39,719 nucleotides of DNA from Fusobacteriaceae bacterium (GCA_031289425.1 JAITPM010000073.1:1-39719), one strand, 5' to 3'; shown: positions 1 to 9,895, numbered from the stretch's first letter. Notes: generated by a model not told the origin, from the letters alone. Program-made: numbers and translations.

Positions 1-1733
<1,733 letters not shown>

Positions 1734-1758
1734 TTCACAATGGGAATGGAGGAACATA

Positions 1759-2565
1759 ATGGCCAAAAATTTGAATCCTGAAAATATAATGGTCAGAGAT
1801 TATGAAATAGATGTTTTTAACGATCTAGAGAGTCATGATGCATTTTTAAATTATTTAAATAGGAATAAAGAGAAAAAATTATTGCTTGATTATAAGCTTT
1901 TAGAACCAACACAAAAAAGAATTTATAGTAGACAAACAGAAGCTGTATTGGATTATTTGGAAGAAATCTCGCTTATTATACCGGAAACAGAGCAAGATTT
2001 ATTTTTAAAAAATATAAGTCAAGTTGCATCAATTGCTTTCTATTATCTCAAAGATGGAATCTCATATTTAGATATTGTACAAGAAGGGAATTTGGGATTA
2101 CTAAATGCAATAGACAATTTCAAAAATTCAGGATTTAGCAATTTTAATGATTATAAAAATTATTGGATAATTCGAGAAATGATACTTTTTATAAAAAAAA
2201 GAATAACAGATATTCAATATGAGTTTGAAAGTTTTTTTAAAGAAAAATATGCTGAATTTTCAGGTGATGATTTTCATGAAGATGATTTTCATGAAGATGA
2301 AGAAAAAGATATTTTGGAATCTCTAGAGATTATTGACAAAAAAGAAATAAAATTAAAAGAAAAATTAGATTTCTTTTCTTCTGAAAATAGATTAACCAAA
2401 AGAGAAATAGAAATACTAAAATACTATTTTGGATTTGAAAAAGAAAAAAGATATTCTATGTATGAAATAGAAAAAGAAATGGGTCTTTCAAGTGGAGAAG
2501 GAGAGCATCTTTTTAAACAAGCATTGATGATACTTTCAGATTTAGATGGGAGAGTTGTTATATGA
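1759..2565 (+). CDS. Degenerate sigma-70-family protein next to rpoD
   Basis: A 268-residue protein that looks like a diverged sigma factor. Seen: residues ~112-150 (YLDIVQEGNLGLLNAIDNF, then NDYKNYWIIREMILFIKKR) align with sigma region 2.2-2.4 of the RpoD just upstream ([35 protein letters not shown]). The C-terminal ~60 residues (LTKREIEILKYYFGF ... MYEIEKEMGLSSGEGEHLF) align with region 4, but the recognition helix lacks the usual RERIRQIE residues. The spacer holds a DDFHE DDFHE duplication. The ATG is preceded by GGAGG at six bases, and the stop overlaps the next start (ATGA). Inference: either an alternative sigma with altered promoter preference or an RNA-polymerase-binding regulator derived from rpoD duplication. 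A working sigma factor is not proven. Confidence 0.72.
   Translation: MAKNLNPENIMVRDYEIDVFNDLESHDAFLNYLNRNKEKKLLLDYKLLEPTQKRIYSRQTEAVLDYLEEISLIIPETEQDLFLKNISQVASIAFYYLKDGISYLDIVQEGNLGLLNAIDNFKNSGFSNFNDYKNYWIIREMILFIKKRITDIQYEFESFFKEKYAEFSGDDFHEDDFHEDEEKDILESLEIIDKKEIKLKEKLDFFSSENRLTKREIEILKYYFGFEKEKRYSMYEIEKEMGLSSGEGEHLFKQALMILSDLDGRVVI
2265..2294 (+). repeat. Short tandem duplication inside the sigma-like gene
   Basis: Two adjacent identical 15-bp units, GATGATTTTCATGAA, encode DDFHE twice in the acidic linker between the region-2-like and region-4-like parts. This is a length-variable site of the kind made by slippage. Confidence 0.85.
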
Positions 2566-3341
2566 ATGGAAGAAAAATTGTAGAAATATTAGAAAACAAA
2601 TTCCCATTATGCAATGCAGAAGATTGGGATAATGTCGGATTAATAGTGGGAAATGTCAATAGAGATATCAAAAAAATTCAATTATCCTTGGATGTTACCA
2701 AAGATTCATTGGAAAATGCAATAAAAGAAAAAGTGGATATGATAATCAGTCATCATCCAATGATATTTGACCCCGTAAAATATATTAGAGATAACGATAT
2801 ATTGGGAAATAAAATTATCAAATTAATAGAAAAACATATTTGCCTTTATACTCTACATACGAATTTGGATAGTAGCAAAAATGGACTTAATGAATATATA
2901 TTAGATTTGCTCGATGTAAAAGATTTCGAGATATTAGATATAAATAATGAAGAAAATGAAAGTGGAATTGGTAGATATTTTATTTTAGATGATAAAATAT
3001 CAATTTTGGAATATATAAATATTTTGAAGGAAAAACTTAAATTAATTAATCTGAGATGTTTTAGTAGAGATATTAATAGAAAGATTGATAAAATTGCTAT
3101 TATAAACGGAGCCGGTGGAAATTACTGGCGAAAGGCAAAAGAACTTGATATAGATCTTTTTATCACTGGGGATGTAAAATATCATGATGGATTGGATTCA
3201 TCAGAATCCGGTGTAGATATTATAGATATTGGTCACTATGAAAGTGAAAAATTTTTTGCAAATGTTATACAAAAATATTTAGAAACAACAAATTTAGATA
3301 TTATCACATATGACGGAGGAAACCTATTTACTATTTTATAA
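2562..3341 (+). CDS. Nif3-like dinuclear metal centre protein (DUF34)
   Basis: A 259-residue Nif3/YbgI family protein, a cytosolic hexamer with a two-metal centre and no settled substrate. It is often annotated 'GTP cyclohydrolase 1 type 2 homolog'. Seen: the metal-binding signatures are SHHPMIF (residues ~63-69), LYTLHTNLDSSKNGLNEYI, and the C-terminal GAGGNYW, TGDVKYHD and IDIGHYESE. The last supplies the conserved His and Glu ligands. It starts in the last four bases of the sigma-like gene (ATGA overlap), so the two are translationally coupled. Length and motif order are normal for the short form without the PII-like insert. The family assignment is firm; the biochemical role is not. Confidence 0.93.
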   Translation: MNGRKIVEILENKFPLCNAEDWDNVGLIVGNVNRDIKKIQLSLDVTKDSLENAIKEKVDMIISHHPMIFDPVKYIRDNDILGNKIIKLIEKHICLYTLHTNLDSSKNGLNEYILDLLDVKDFEILDINNEENESGIGRYFILDDKISILEYINILKEKLKLINLRCFSRDINRKIDKIAIINGAGGNYWRKAKELDIDLFITGDVKYHDGLDSSESGVDIIDIGHYESEKFFANVIQKYLETTNLDIITYDGGNLFTIL

Positions 3342-3356
3342 TACTAGGAGAAAAAA

Positions 3357-4007
3357 GTGAAAAAAATAACAATAATAATTTTTCTATTCTATGCTCTTTC
3401 GATATTTGGTAAAGTAAATGATAATTTAGGTATTTTTACAAAAGAAGGAATAGTACAAATTGATAAGAGAACTAATGAAATCGAAAAAGCGAGAAATGTT
3501 AAAATATACATTAATTCCCTTCCGGAAGGAGAAGGGTTTTCTGTATCTGACCCACAAAAAGTGATTATGGTAAATATATCGACAGAAAAAAAAGATGTTG
3601 CAGTTAATCTGAATATATCTAGAGATATGCCAATGAATGAGTACGATGATGAGATTGATTTTTTATTAAACAATATAAAAAATTTGTTGGAAGCAAATAA
3701 TTATGACCAATATATTCTTGAAATTTTAGATGGGTTAGATGAAATATTGGAAAAAATTAAAATCGAAATTGAAAGAGAAGGATTAATAGGCAATGAAGAT
3801 AGTAATGGCGAAATAAAAATGCCAACTTCAGAAAAAAACAGATCGTTTAATTTTAGTTTAGATTTTAAAAAAGTACTTTTGATAGCAGGAATAGTTGGTG
3901 GAATTGGTTTTTTGGGAATTTTAATTTTTGCAGTGGCTCATAGGATATTCGGTGAAAACGAGTATGTAATCGATCACGGATTAAAAAAAAGAAAAAATTC
4001 TAAATAA
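3357..4007 (+). CDS. Membrane-anchored TPM-domain-like exported protein
   Basis: A 216-residue protein. It has an N-terminal signal peptide (MKKITIIIFLFYALSIFG), then a ~140-residue extracytoplasmic part beginning NDNLGIFTKEGIVQIDKR, one membrane helix (VLLIAGIVGGIGFLGILIF, about residues 172-192) and a short basic tail. The opening of the mature part and the following alternation resemble TPM domains (TPM_phosphatase), thought to act in envelope quality control. The match is by pattern only and is moderate. The start is GTG with AGGAG upstream at 3345-3349; no better ATG exists. It lies 15 nt after the Nif3 gene and is probably the last gene of that operon, before the RNase P RNA. Confidence 0.55.
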   Translation: MKKITIIIFLFYALSIFGKVNDNLGIFTKEGIVQIDKRTNEIEKARNVKIYINSLPEGEGFSVSDPQKVIMVNISTEKKDVAVNLNISRDMPMNEYDDEIDFLLNNIKNLLEANNYDQYILEILDGLDEILEKIKIEIEREGLIGNEDSNGEIKMPTSEKNRSFNFSLDFKKVLLIAGIVGGIGFLGILIFAVAHRIFGENEYVIDHGLKKRKNSK

Positions 4008-4013
4008 TAAAAA

Positions 4014-4358
4014 TATAAACAGGTATTAAAATCAATCGCTGCTTAAGCAATTAAGGAGAGGAAAGTCCAGGCTCCATGGAGCAAGAGGGCAGTTAACGGC
4101 TGCTAAAGGTAACTTTAAGGAAAGTGACACAGAAAAAAAACCGCCATATGGTAAGGGTGAAAAGGTGGTGTAAGAGACCACCAGTTTTTTAGGAGACTAA
4201 AAAAGCTTGTCAAACCCCCTCTGGAGCAAGACTAAAAGAGAAAGGATAAGGGCTGCTCGTCCGTCTTTCGTGGTAAGTCGCTAAAGGTTATAAGTAATTA
4301 TAACCGTAGATAAATGATTGATAAATACAGAACCTGGCTTATTTGATGCCTGTTTATA
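4014..4358 (+). ncRNA. rnpB: RNase P RNA component
   Basis: Catalytic RNA that trims 5' leaders from pre-tRNAs. Seen: the conserved blocks occur in order: GAGGAAAGTCCAGGCTCC (~4057), ACAGAAAAAAAACCGCC (~4129), GGTAAGGGTGAAAAGGTGG (~4151), GTAAGAGACCACCAG, GGAGCAAGACTAAA (~4222), AGATAAATGAT (~4309) and ACAGAACCTGGCTTAT (~4328). The ends pair perfectly as P1 (TATAAACAGG with CCTGTTTATA). The 5' CCAGG and 3' CCTGG segments are a compensatory change from the usual CCGGG/CCCGG, which supports the fold. It sits just upstream of the tRNA operon whose transcripts it would process. Confidence 0.95.
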
Positions 4359-4426
4359 TGGATTACCTTAAAATAATATGATGAAGATGAATTTATAAAA
4401 TAATTCACAAAATTATATGAGAAGAA

Positions 4427-4792
4427 ATGTTGGTGTTTATGGATAAAATATACTATATCTATATCATAAGGAGTGAAAAGAATACATTATATACAGGAAT
4501 AACAACTGATATATTTAGAAGAGTTGAAGAACATTTTTATCAAAGAAAAAAAGCTGCCAGATATACTAAATCATTTAAAATAGAAAATATAGAAATGGTA
4601 TTAATAGCCAATAATAGAGCTATTGCATCTAAAGCAGAGTATTATCTAAAATCATTTTCAAAAGATAAAAAAGAAAAATTTCTTAGAAATCCTCTTTTAA
4701 TTGTAGAGGATTTATATAATGTTAAGCAGATAAATGTATTGATTTACCATCATTTGGATCAAATAAATGAGTTTTTAAAAAAATTAAAATAA
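4427..4792 (+). CDS. GIY-YIG domain protein (YhbQ/UPF0213-like)
   Basis: A small (121 residues) GIY-YIG nuclease-family protein. Seen: YYIYIIRSEKNTLYTGIT carries the paired Y-I-Y and Y-T-G strands. FRRVEEH gives the conserved Arg and His, and SKAEYYLK gives the conserved Glu that binds metal in this family. About 35 extra residues follow the core. Single-domain members are common; some act on structured or flap DNA, and no specific role can be inferred. The start is uncertain: ATG 4427 lies only a few bases from GAGAAG, while ATG 4439 (MDKIYYIY) fits the family N-terminus better. It lies alone between the RNase P RNA and the tRNA operon. Confidence 0.85.
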   Translation: MLVFMDKIYYIYIIRSEKNTLYTGITTDIFRRVEEHFYQRKKAARYTKSFKIENIEMVLIANNRAIASKAEYYLKSFSKDKKEKFLRNPLLIVEDLYNVKQINVLIYHHLDQINEFLKKLK

Positions 4793-4806
4793 ACTATAAA
4801 AAAGCG

Positions 4807-4835
4807 TTGACATGATTAGATAATTATGATACAAT
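4807..4835 (+). promoter_or_regulatory. Near-consensus promoter of the tRNA operon
   Basis: TTGACA at 4807-4812, a 17-bp spacer, then TACAAT at 4830-4835. This is one of the strongest sigma-70 promoters in the window, as expected for a stable-RNA operon. Confidence 0.88.
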
Positions 4836-4839
4836 GATT

Positions 4840-4868
4840 AATGTCCTTGGCAGAAGCCAGAGGACATT
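4840..4868 (+). other. Leader hairpin upstream of the first tRNA
   Basis: AATGTCCT (4840-4847) pairs with AGGACATT (4861-4868), and TGGC (4848-4851) pairs with GCCA (4856-4859), with loop AGAA and one bulged G at 4860. Transcription should begin about here, so the primary transcript would start with this 12-bp stem, six bases before tRNA-Leu. No T-run follows, so it is not a terminator. A role in 5' protection or RNase processing is inferred. Confidence 0.7.
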
Positions 4869-4874
4869 AAAAAT

Positions 4875-4962
4875 GCCTGGATGGCGGAATAGGTAGACGC
4901 ACAGGACTTAAAATCCTGTGGTACTTAGTACCGTGCCGGTTCGATTCCGGCTCTAGGCACCA
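4875..4962 (+). tRNA. tRNA-Leu (anticodon TAA)
   Basis: Cloverleaf of 88 nt with CCA encoded. Acceptor GCCTGGA pairs with TCTAGGC, the anticodon loop is CTTAAAA, the long variable arm is typical of class II tRNAs, and the T-loop is TTCGATT. It is the first tRNA of the operon. Confidence 0.96.
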
Positions 4963-4973
4963 CCATTTAATGT

Positions 4974-5050
<77 letters not shown>

Positions 5051-5076
5051 AAATTATAATGTATGAATATAGATAT

Positions 5077-5152
<76 letters not shown>

Positions 5153-5155
5153 AAA

Positions 5156-5231
5156 GCGTCATTAGCTCAGCTGGTAGAGCACACGACTTTTAATCGTGTT
5201 GTCACAAGTTCGATCCTTGTATGACGCACCA
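5156..5231 (+). tRNA. tRNA-Lys (anticodon TTT)
   Basis: 76 nt with encoded CCA. Anticodon stem CACGA/TCGTG with loop CTTTTAA; acceptor GCGTCAT pairs with ATGACGC. It is separated from tRNA-Gly by only three bases. Confidence 0.95.
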
Positions 5232-5239
5232 GACTCCAT

Positions 5240-5316
<77 letters not shown>

Positions 5317-5322
5317 TAATAC

Positions 5323-5399
5323 GGATCCATAGCTCAGTTGGTCAGAGCACTCGGCTCATAACCGAGTGGTCGTTGGTTCGATTCCAACTGGATCCACCA
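5323..5399 (+). tRNA. tRNA with CAT anticodon: tRNA-Ile2 (lysidine-modified) or elongator tRNA-Met
   Basis: 77 nt with encoded CCA. Anticodon stem CTCGG/CCGAG with loop CTCATAA; acceptor GGATCCA pairs with TGGATCC. It is not an initiator: it has a normal 1:72 pair and no GGG/CCC run. Its GGCTCATAACCG core and GGATCC acceptor look closer to the Ile2 tRNAs I remember from Gram-positives than to elongator Met. The choice cannot be settled without comparison, or without knowing the other CAT tRNAs in the genome. Confidence 0.9.
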
Positions 5400-5400
5400 T

Positions 5401-5475
5401 GGTCCCATCGTTCAGGGGTTAGGACATCAGATTTTCACTCTGGAGACAGGGGTTCGATTCCCCTTGGGACTACCA
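5401..5475 (+). tRNA. tRNA-Glu (anticodon TTC)
   Basis: 75 nt with encoded CCA. Acceptor GGTCCCA pairs with TGGGACT (terminal G:T wobble); the anticodon loop is TTTTCAC with T32, typical for tRNA-Glu. Confidence 0.95.
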
Positions 5476-5539
5476 TTTGATATCATTGAGGAATTATTCC
5501 TTAATTAAATAATATATTTATTTTATTACAAGTTTTTAG

Positions 5540-5623
5540 GGAAGGCTATCCTAATTGGTAAGGAACCGGTCTTGAAAACCGACGCCGTAAGGCTTCAGAG
5601 TTCGAATCTCTGGCCTTCCGCCA
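5540..5623 (+). tRNA. tRNA-Ser (anticodon TGA)
   Basis: 84 nt with encoded CCA. Acceptor GGAAGGC pairs with GCCTTCC; anticodon loop CTTGAAA; a class II variable arm (GCCGTAAGGC) is present; discriminator G, as required for Ser. Confidence 0.95.
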
Positions 5624-5674
5624 TGATTCTAATAATGAAATAAATTGTTATATATGATTTATTTTTATAGTTAT

Positions 5675-5750
5675 GCCCAGATAGCTCAGTCGGTAGAGCA
5701 GGGGACTGAAAATCCCCGTGTCGGTGGTTCGATTCCGCCTCTGGGCACCA
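5675..5750 (+). tRNA. tRNA-Phe (anticodon GAA)
   Basis: 76 nt with encoded CCA. Acceptor GCCCAGA pairs with TCTGGGC; anticodon stem GGGGA/TCCCC with loop CTGAAAA. Confidence 0.96.
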
Positions 5751-5758
5751 TTTTTGAA

Positions 5759-5834
5759 GGTCGCTTAGCTCAGTTGGGAGAGCACCTGCCTTACAAGCAG
5801 GGGGTCATAGGTTCAAGTCCTATAGCGACCACCA
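5759..5834 (+). tRNA. tRNA-Val (anticodon TAC)
   Basis: 76 nt with encoded CCA. Acceptor GGTCGCT pairs with AGCGACC; anticodon stem CCTGC/GCAGG with loop CTTACAA. Confidence 0.96.
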
Positions 5835-5848
5835 TATATATATAATTA

Positions 5849-5926
5849 GGGGGTGTAGCTCAGTTTGGTTAGAGCGCCTGCCTGTCACGCAGGAGGTCGC
5901 GAGTTCGAGTCTCGTCACTCCCGCCA
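5849..5926 (+). tRNA. tRNA-Asp (anticodon GTC)
   Basis: 78 nt with encoded CCA. Acceptor GGGGGTG pairs with CACTCCC (one G:T); anticodon stem CCTGC/GCAGG with loop CTGTCAC; discriminator G as expected. Last tRNA of the operon. Confidence 0.95.
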
Positions 5927-5946
5927 AAATTTATAAATTAAATCTT

Positions 5947-5975
5947 TCCAGATAAAAAAATATCTGGATTTTTTT
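5947..5975 (+). terminator. Rho-independent terminator of the tRNA operon
   Basis: TCCAGATA (5947-5954) pairs with TATCTGGA (5961-5968) around an A6 loop, followed by a run of seven T. Confidence 0.92.
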
Positions 5976-6003
5976 ACTAATAAAATACATAGATATTCTA
6001 TAA

Positions 6004-6032
6004 TAGACTTTTATGCTGAAAAATGATATACT
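6004..6032 (+). promoter_or_regulatory. Probable promoter for uppS-cdsA-dxr-add
   Basis: TAGACT (6004-6009), 17 bp, TATACT (6027-6032), 70 bp upstream of uppS and just after the tRNA terminator. The spacing is ideal; the -35 has one mismatch at a key base. Confidence 0.5.
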
Positions 6033-6101
6033 AGAGTGGTATTTATAGAAAATTTTTTGGAATAATAAAAATATATAGACTTTCATTGGAGATTGATATA
6101 G

Positions 6102-6800
6102 ATGGATATTATAAAACATATTGCAATAATAATGGACGGTAACGGCAGATGGGCCGAACGAAGAGGTTTATTACGTACTTTTGGGCATAATGAAGGTGTC
6201 AATTCATTGAGATGTACATTGGAACATGCCGGAAAATTGGGAATAAAATATTTAACAGTTTTTGCTTTTTCTACTGAAAATTGGAAAAGAAGTACTGAAG
6301 AAGTGAATGCTTTAATGAAGTTATTTAAATTATATTTAAAAAATGAAGAAAAAAATCTTATGGAAAAAAATGTGAAATTCTTAGTATCGGGTAGTAAAAT
6401 AGGAGTTCCAGAAGATTTATTAGAACGTATAGAACATTTAAAAAAAGTTACTGCAAACAATACAGGAATTGTTTTTAATGTAGCATTTAACTATGGCGGA
6501 CGAAGTGAAATAATTGATGCAGTAAATTTGATTCTAAAAGAAAATAGGGAAAATATAGAAAATACTAAAAAAGAAATTACAGAAGAAGAATTTTCTAAAT
6601 ATTTGTACAATGATTTACCTTATCCCGAATTATTGATAAGGACAAGTGGGGAATTCAGGATATCTAATTTTTTATTATGGCAAATAGCATATTCTGAGAT
6701 ATATATTTGCGATACACTATGGCCGGATTTTTCGGAGAAGGATTTAGATGACGCAATTGCCAGTTATAATCAAAGAGATAGAAGATTTGGAGGTATTTGA
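6102..6800 (+). CDS. uppS: Isoprenyl transferase (undecaprenyl diphosphate synthase)
   Basis: Condenses isopentenyl diphosphate onto farnesyl diphosphate in cis, giving the C55 lipid carrier for peptidoglycan and surface polymers. Seen: the P-loop-like IIMDGNGRWA (residues ~9-18) with catalytic Asp, FSTENWKRS, FNYGGRSEI, and the diphosphate-binding C-terminus LIRTSGEFRISNF followed by WPDF. 232 residues is normal. In most relatives RTSGE is followed by QRLSNF; here it is FRISNF, a mild change. It opens the uppS-cdsA-dxr cluster typical of bacteria, and cdsA starts one base after its stop. Confidence 0.96.
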   Translation: MDIIKHIAIIMDGNGRWAERRGLLRTFGHNEGVNSLRCTLEHAGKLGIKYLTVFAFSTENWKRSTEEVNALMKLFKLYLKNEEKNLMEKNVKFLVSGSKIGVPEDLLERIEHLKKVTANNTGIVFNVAFNYGGRSEIIDAVNLILKENRENIENTKKEITEEEFSKYLYNDLPYPELLIRTSGEFRISNFLLWQIAYSEIYICDTLWPDFSEKDLDDAIASYNQRDRRFGGI

Positions 6801-6801
6801 G

Positions 6802-7641
6802 ATGTTAAACAGAATTTTAGTTGCAATTATAGGTATTCCTCTATTATTATTGATGTATATAAAGGGAGGAATATTCATCTTTATAATATCAATTATAATT
6901 TCCGTGTTGGGTCTTCATGAGTATTATTCTATGGCAGAGAAAGATGGATATAATCCATACAAGATATTGGGAATTACTCTATCGCTGATTATTTTATCTA
7001 TCAAGTTTTATTGTTCTACATATACATTGGACTTATTGGTATTTGCCTTTATTATTATGGCTATATTTAGCATAGTCAGAGGTGATACTATCAATATAAA
7101 CAAAGATTTGGGAATAACTTTTGTTGGAGTAGCATATATATCATTGTTTTCATATATTTTTAACATATCAAAATTACTCTATGGTAATACATGGTTAGTG
7201 ATTATACAAATTTCTGTATGGTTATGTGATTCTTTTGCTTATTTTACCGGAATATCAATAGGACGTAAAATTTTTAAAGATGGTTTTACAAAGATAAGTC
7301 CCAAAAAATCAAAAGAAGGAGCTATTGGCGGAATAGTGTTTACTATTTTGTCTATTTATTTAATTGTTAAATTACATTTAATAGATGGTGTAAACATGCA
7401 TTTTGTATCTATTGACGGGACAACTAATTTTATATTTTTAATAATATTCGGACTCATAGTAACTATATCCTGCGAAATAGGTGATTTAATAGAATCAGTA
7501 ATAAAAAGAGGTTTTAATGCAAAAGATTCTGGAAATTTATTATTAAGTCATGGGGGAATACTGGATAGATTTGATAGCTTGATTTTTGTTATGCCGATTT
7601 CATATTTTTTCTTGGCAACATATCAAAATATATGGAAATAA
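6802..7641 (+). CDS. cdsA: Phosphatidate cytidylyltransferase
   Basis: Makes CDP-diacylglycerol from CTP and phosphatidic acid at the inner membrane, the branch point for phospholipid synthesis. Seen: 279 residues with about eight hydrophobic segments. The C-terminal family signature is complete: SVIKRGFNAKDSG (residues ~228-240), then SHGGILDRFDS. The start is ATG 6802, eight bases after GGAGG (6789-6793) in the end of uppS; the earlier in-frame ATG at 6748 lies inside uppS without a site. Coupled translation with uppS is likely. Confidence 0.95.
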   Translation: MLNRILVAIIGIPLLLLMYIKGGIFIFIISIIISVLGLHEYYSMAEKDGYNPYKILGITLSLIILSIKFYCSTYTLDLLVFAFIIMAIFSIVRGDTININKDLGITFVGVAYISLFSYIFNISKLLYGNTWLVIIQISVWLCDSFAYFTGISIGRKIFKDGFTKISPKKSKEGAIGGIVFTILSIYLIVKLHLIDGVNMHFVSIDGTTNFIFLIIFGLIVTISCEIGDLIESVIKRGFNAKDSGNLLLSHGGILDRFDSLIFVMPISYFFLATYQNIWK

Positions 7642-7664
7642 CTAATATGCATGGAGGATAAAAA

Positions 7665-8813
7665 TTGAAGAAAATTATTATTTTGGGTTCTACCGGAAGT
7701 ATTGGAACCAATGCATTGGAAGTAATAAGAAATGCTAAAGATAAATTTCAAGTAATTGGAATTAGTGGGTATAAAAATTATGAATTATTAGTAGAGCAAA
7801 TAGAAGAATTTAAGCCGCAATATGTATGTATCGGGACAGAAGATGGTTATAAATCTTTAAAGGACAAATTTCCTCTGTTAGAGTTATTTTATGGTGAAAA
7901 AGGACTTGTAGAATTATCTCAAATAAAAGATTACGATATTTTGCTTACAGCCGTGAGCGGTGCTGTCGGTATTGATGCCACTGTAGAGGGAATAAAAAAT
8001 GAGAAAACAATTGCTCTTGCCAATAAAGAAACCATGGTGGCAGCAGGTGAATATATTAATCAACTTTTAAAGAAATATAAAAATGCAAAAATCATTCCTG
8101 TAGACAGTGAACACTCTGCTATTTTTCAGAGTATACAGGCTGGAAAGATAGATGAAATCGAAAACTTAATCATAACAGCGAGCGGAGGAACTTTTAGAGG
8201 AAAGAAAAAAGAAGAACTCCAAAATGTGACTATTGACCAGGCTCTAAAGCATCCGACTTGGAAGATGGGGAAGAAAATAACTATAGATTCTTCCACTCTG
8301 GTAAATAAAGGGCTGGAAGTAATAGAAGCACATGGATTATTTGGAATTTGTTATGATAATATAAAGGTTTTGATCCATCCTCAAAGCATTATACATTCTA
8401 TGGTTGAGTTTAAAGATAAAAATATAATAGCACAATTAGGGATTCATGATATGAAATTACCTATCCAATATGCCTTTACATATCCTGATAGAATGGCAAA
8501 TCCTATATTTAATTCCTTAGATTTAGTTAAAATATCGTCGCTTACATTCGAACAACCGGATAATGATGTATTCAGAGGATTAGAATTTGCATATATCGCA
8601 GGGAAAATAGGAGAAACCATGCCTGTTGTGTTAAATGCTGCTAATGAAGTAGCAGTAGATTTATTTTTAAATAAAAAAATAAGTTTTTTAACTATTTATG
8701 AAATAATAGAAAAATCTATTAATCGACATAAAATACAGAAAATTACAGATATTGATATAATAAAGGCTGTCGATAAAGAGACTAGAGAATGGATAAAAAG
8801 TAATTATAAATAA
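7665..8813 (+). CDS. dxr: 1-deoxy-D-xylulose 5-phosphate reductoisomerase
   Basis: Second enzyme of the MEP isoprenoid pathway, converting DXP to methylerythritol phosphate with NADPH and a divalent metal. Seen: the dinucleotide motif [11 protein letters not shown] at residues ~7-17, [12 protein letters not shown], the metal-binding [40 protein letters not shown] and NAANEVAV. 382 residues is standard. The start is TTG with GGAGG eight bases upstream; no ATG lies nearby in frame. Together with uppS it shows that this organism makes isoprenoids by the MEP route. The site-2 protease gene (rseP), which commonly follows dxr, is absent here and add takes its place. Confidence 0.97.
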   Translation: MKKIIILGSTGSIGTNALEVIRNAKDKFQVIGISGYKNYELLVEQIEEFKPQYVCIGTEDGYKSLKDKFPLLELFYGEKGLVELSQIKDYDILLTAVSGAVGIDATVEGIKNEKTIALANKETMVAAGEYINQLLKKYKNAKIIPVDSEHSAIFQSIQAGKIDEIENLIITASGGTFRGKKKEELQNVTIDQALKHPTWKMGKKITIDSSTLVNKGLEVIEAHGLFGICYDNIKVLIHPQSIIHSMVEFKDKNIIAQLGIHDMKLPIQYAFTYPDRMANPIFNSLDLVKISSLTFEQPDNDVFRGLEFAYIAGKIGETMPVVLNAANEVAVDLFLNKKISFLTIYEIIEKSINRHKIQKITDIDIIKAVDKETREWIKSNYK

Positions 8814-8824
8814 AGGATATGGAT

Positions 8825-9808
8825 ATGGATAGTAGTGGTAGATATAAAATAGATTTGCATTGTCATTTAGATGGGTCTCTTTCTTTAGAGACTATAAAAA
8901 AAATTATAAAAAATGATAAATTACCTAAAGATGATCGCTCTATTTTTAAATTGCTTCAGGTATCAGATATTTGTAAAAATTTAACAGAATATCTGGAAAA
9001 ATTTGATTTACCGTTGGAAGGACTACAGACTAAAGAAAACCTAGAATTAGCTGGTTACAATTTAATCAAAGATGTATCAAAAGAAAATGTAAAATATATA
9101 GAAGTAAGATTTGCTCCCATGTTATCATGTAATTATTTAAAATGTTCAGATGTGATAGAGGCTGTAATAATTGGAGTAAAAAAAGCAGAAAAAGAATTCG
9201 ATATCATGACGAATATTATAGTTTGCGCTATGCGCCATCATACATATGAGACCAATTTTGCTATGTTAAAGAGTGCTTGTGGTTTTTTAGGTAAAGGTGT
9301 ATGCGCATTGGATTTGGCTGGAGATGAAATAAAATTTCCGACAAAATTGCATGTTGAATTATTTAAAAGTGCCAAGAGATTTAAAATTCCTTTCACTATA
9401 CATTCTGGTGAAACGGGAGATATAGAAAATATAAGATTGGCATTAGAGCTTGGTGCAAGCAGGCTGGGGCATGGGATTGCTCTTATAAAAGATGAAAAAC
9501 TTATGAGAGATGTCTATGATAATAATATAGGAATAGAGATGTGCCCTACGAGCAATCTACAGACTAAGGCAGTGGATAATCTTAATAACTATCCTATGAA
9601 GGAATATCTGAAAAAAAATTTATTAGTAAGTATAAATACAGATAATAGGACTGTCAGCAATACTAATTCTACAAATGAAATTGAAATCGTGAAAGAATTA
9701 TATAAAAAAGATTATCCGGAACTGGAAAAGATATTATATATGAATGCTGTAAAAACTTCATTTGCAGAAGATAGAATAAAAGATAAACTAATAATGTTAT
9801 ATAAATAG
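8825..9808 (+). CDS. add: Adenosine deaminase
   Basis: Hydrolyses adenosine (and deoxyadenosine) to inosine for purine salvage; cytosolic Zn enzyme. Seen: the Zn ligands KIDLHCHLDGS at the N-terminus, catalytic HSGETGD (~residue 196 on), ASRLGHGIAL, CPTSNLQT, and the Zn-ligand motif NTDNRTVSN. The second Asp of the eukaryotic NTDDP motif is Asn, as in many bacterial members. AAAGGA at 8812-8817 fits ATG 8825 (seven bases) better than ATG 8819 (one base), so I chose 8825. It is the last gene of the operon, only 11 nt after dxr, and ends inside a terminator stem. Confidence 0.93.
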   Translation: MDSSGRYKIDLHCHLDGSLSLETIKKIIKNDKLPKDDRSIFKLLQVSDICKNLTEYLEKFDLPLEGLQTKENLELAGYNLIKDVSKENVKYIEVRFAPMLSCNYLKCSDVIEAVIIGVKKAEKEFDIMTNIIVCAMRHHTYETNFAMLKSACGFLGKGVCALDLAGDEIKFPTKLHVELFKSAKRFKIPFTIHSGETGDIENIRLALELGASRLGHGIALIKDEKLMRDVYDNNIGIEMCPTSNLQTKAVDNLNNYPMKEYLKKNLLVSINTDNRTVSNTNSTNEIEIVKELYKKDYPELEKILYMNAVKTSFAEDRIKDKLIMLYK

Positions 9809-9843
9809 AAGAGATAGTTGTCCTATCTCTTCTATTTTTTTAT
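9805..9843 (+). terminator. Terminator after add
   Basis: A 13-bp perfect stem (9805-9817 with 9823-9835, loop TTGTC) is followed by a T-run. The add stop codon lies inside the stem. Confidence 0.93.
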
Positions 9844-9895
9844 AATACAGTTAGTATACGTAGTTTCGATTTTTTAGAAATTATTATCATAGTAT

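Noticed and set aside
5645-5845. A 66-codon open frame over tRNA-Phe and tRNA-Val
   Set aside because: It lies entirely on tRNA genes and their spacer; there is no ribosome binding site, and the peptide is just translated tRNA.
6748-6801. cdsA start at the earlier in-frame ATG
   Set aside because: It would lie inside uppS without a binding site; ATG 6802 has GGAGG at the right distance and fits the family N-terminus.
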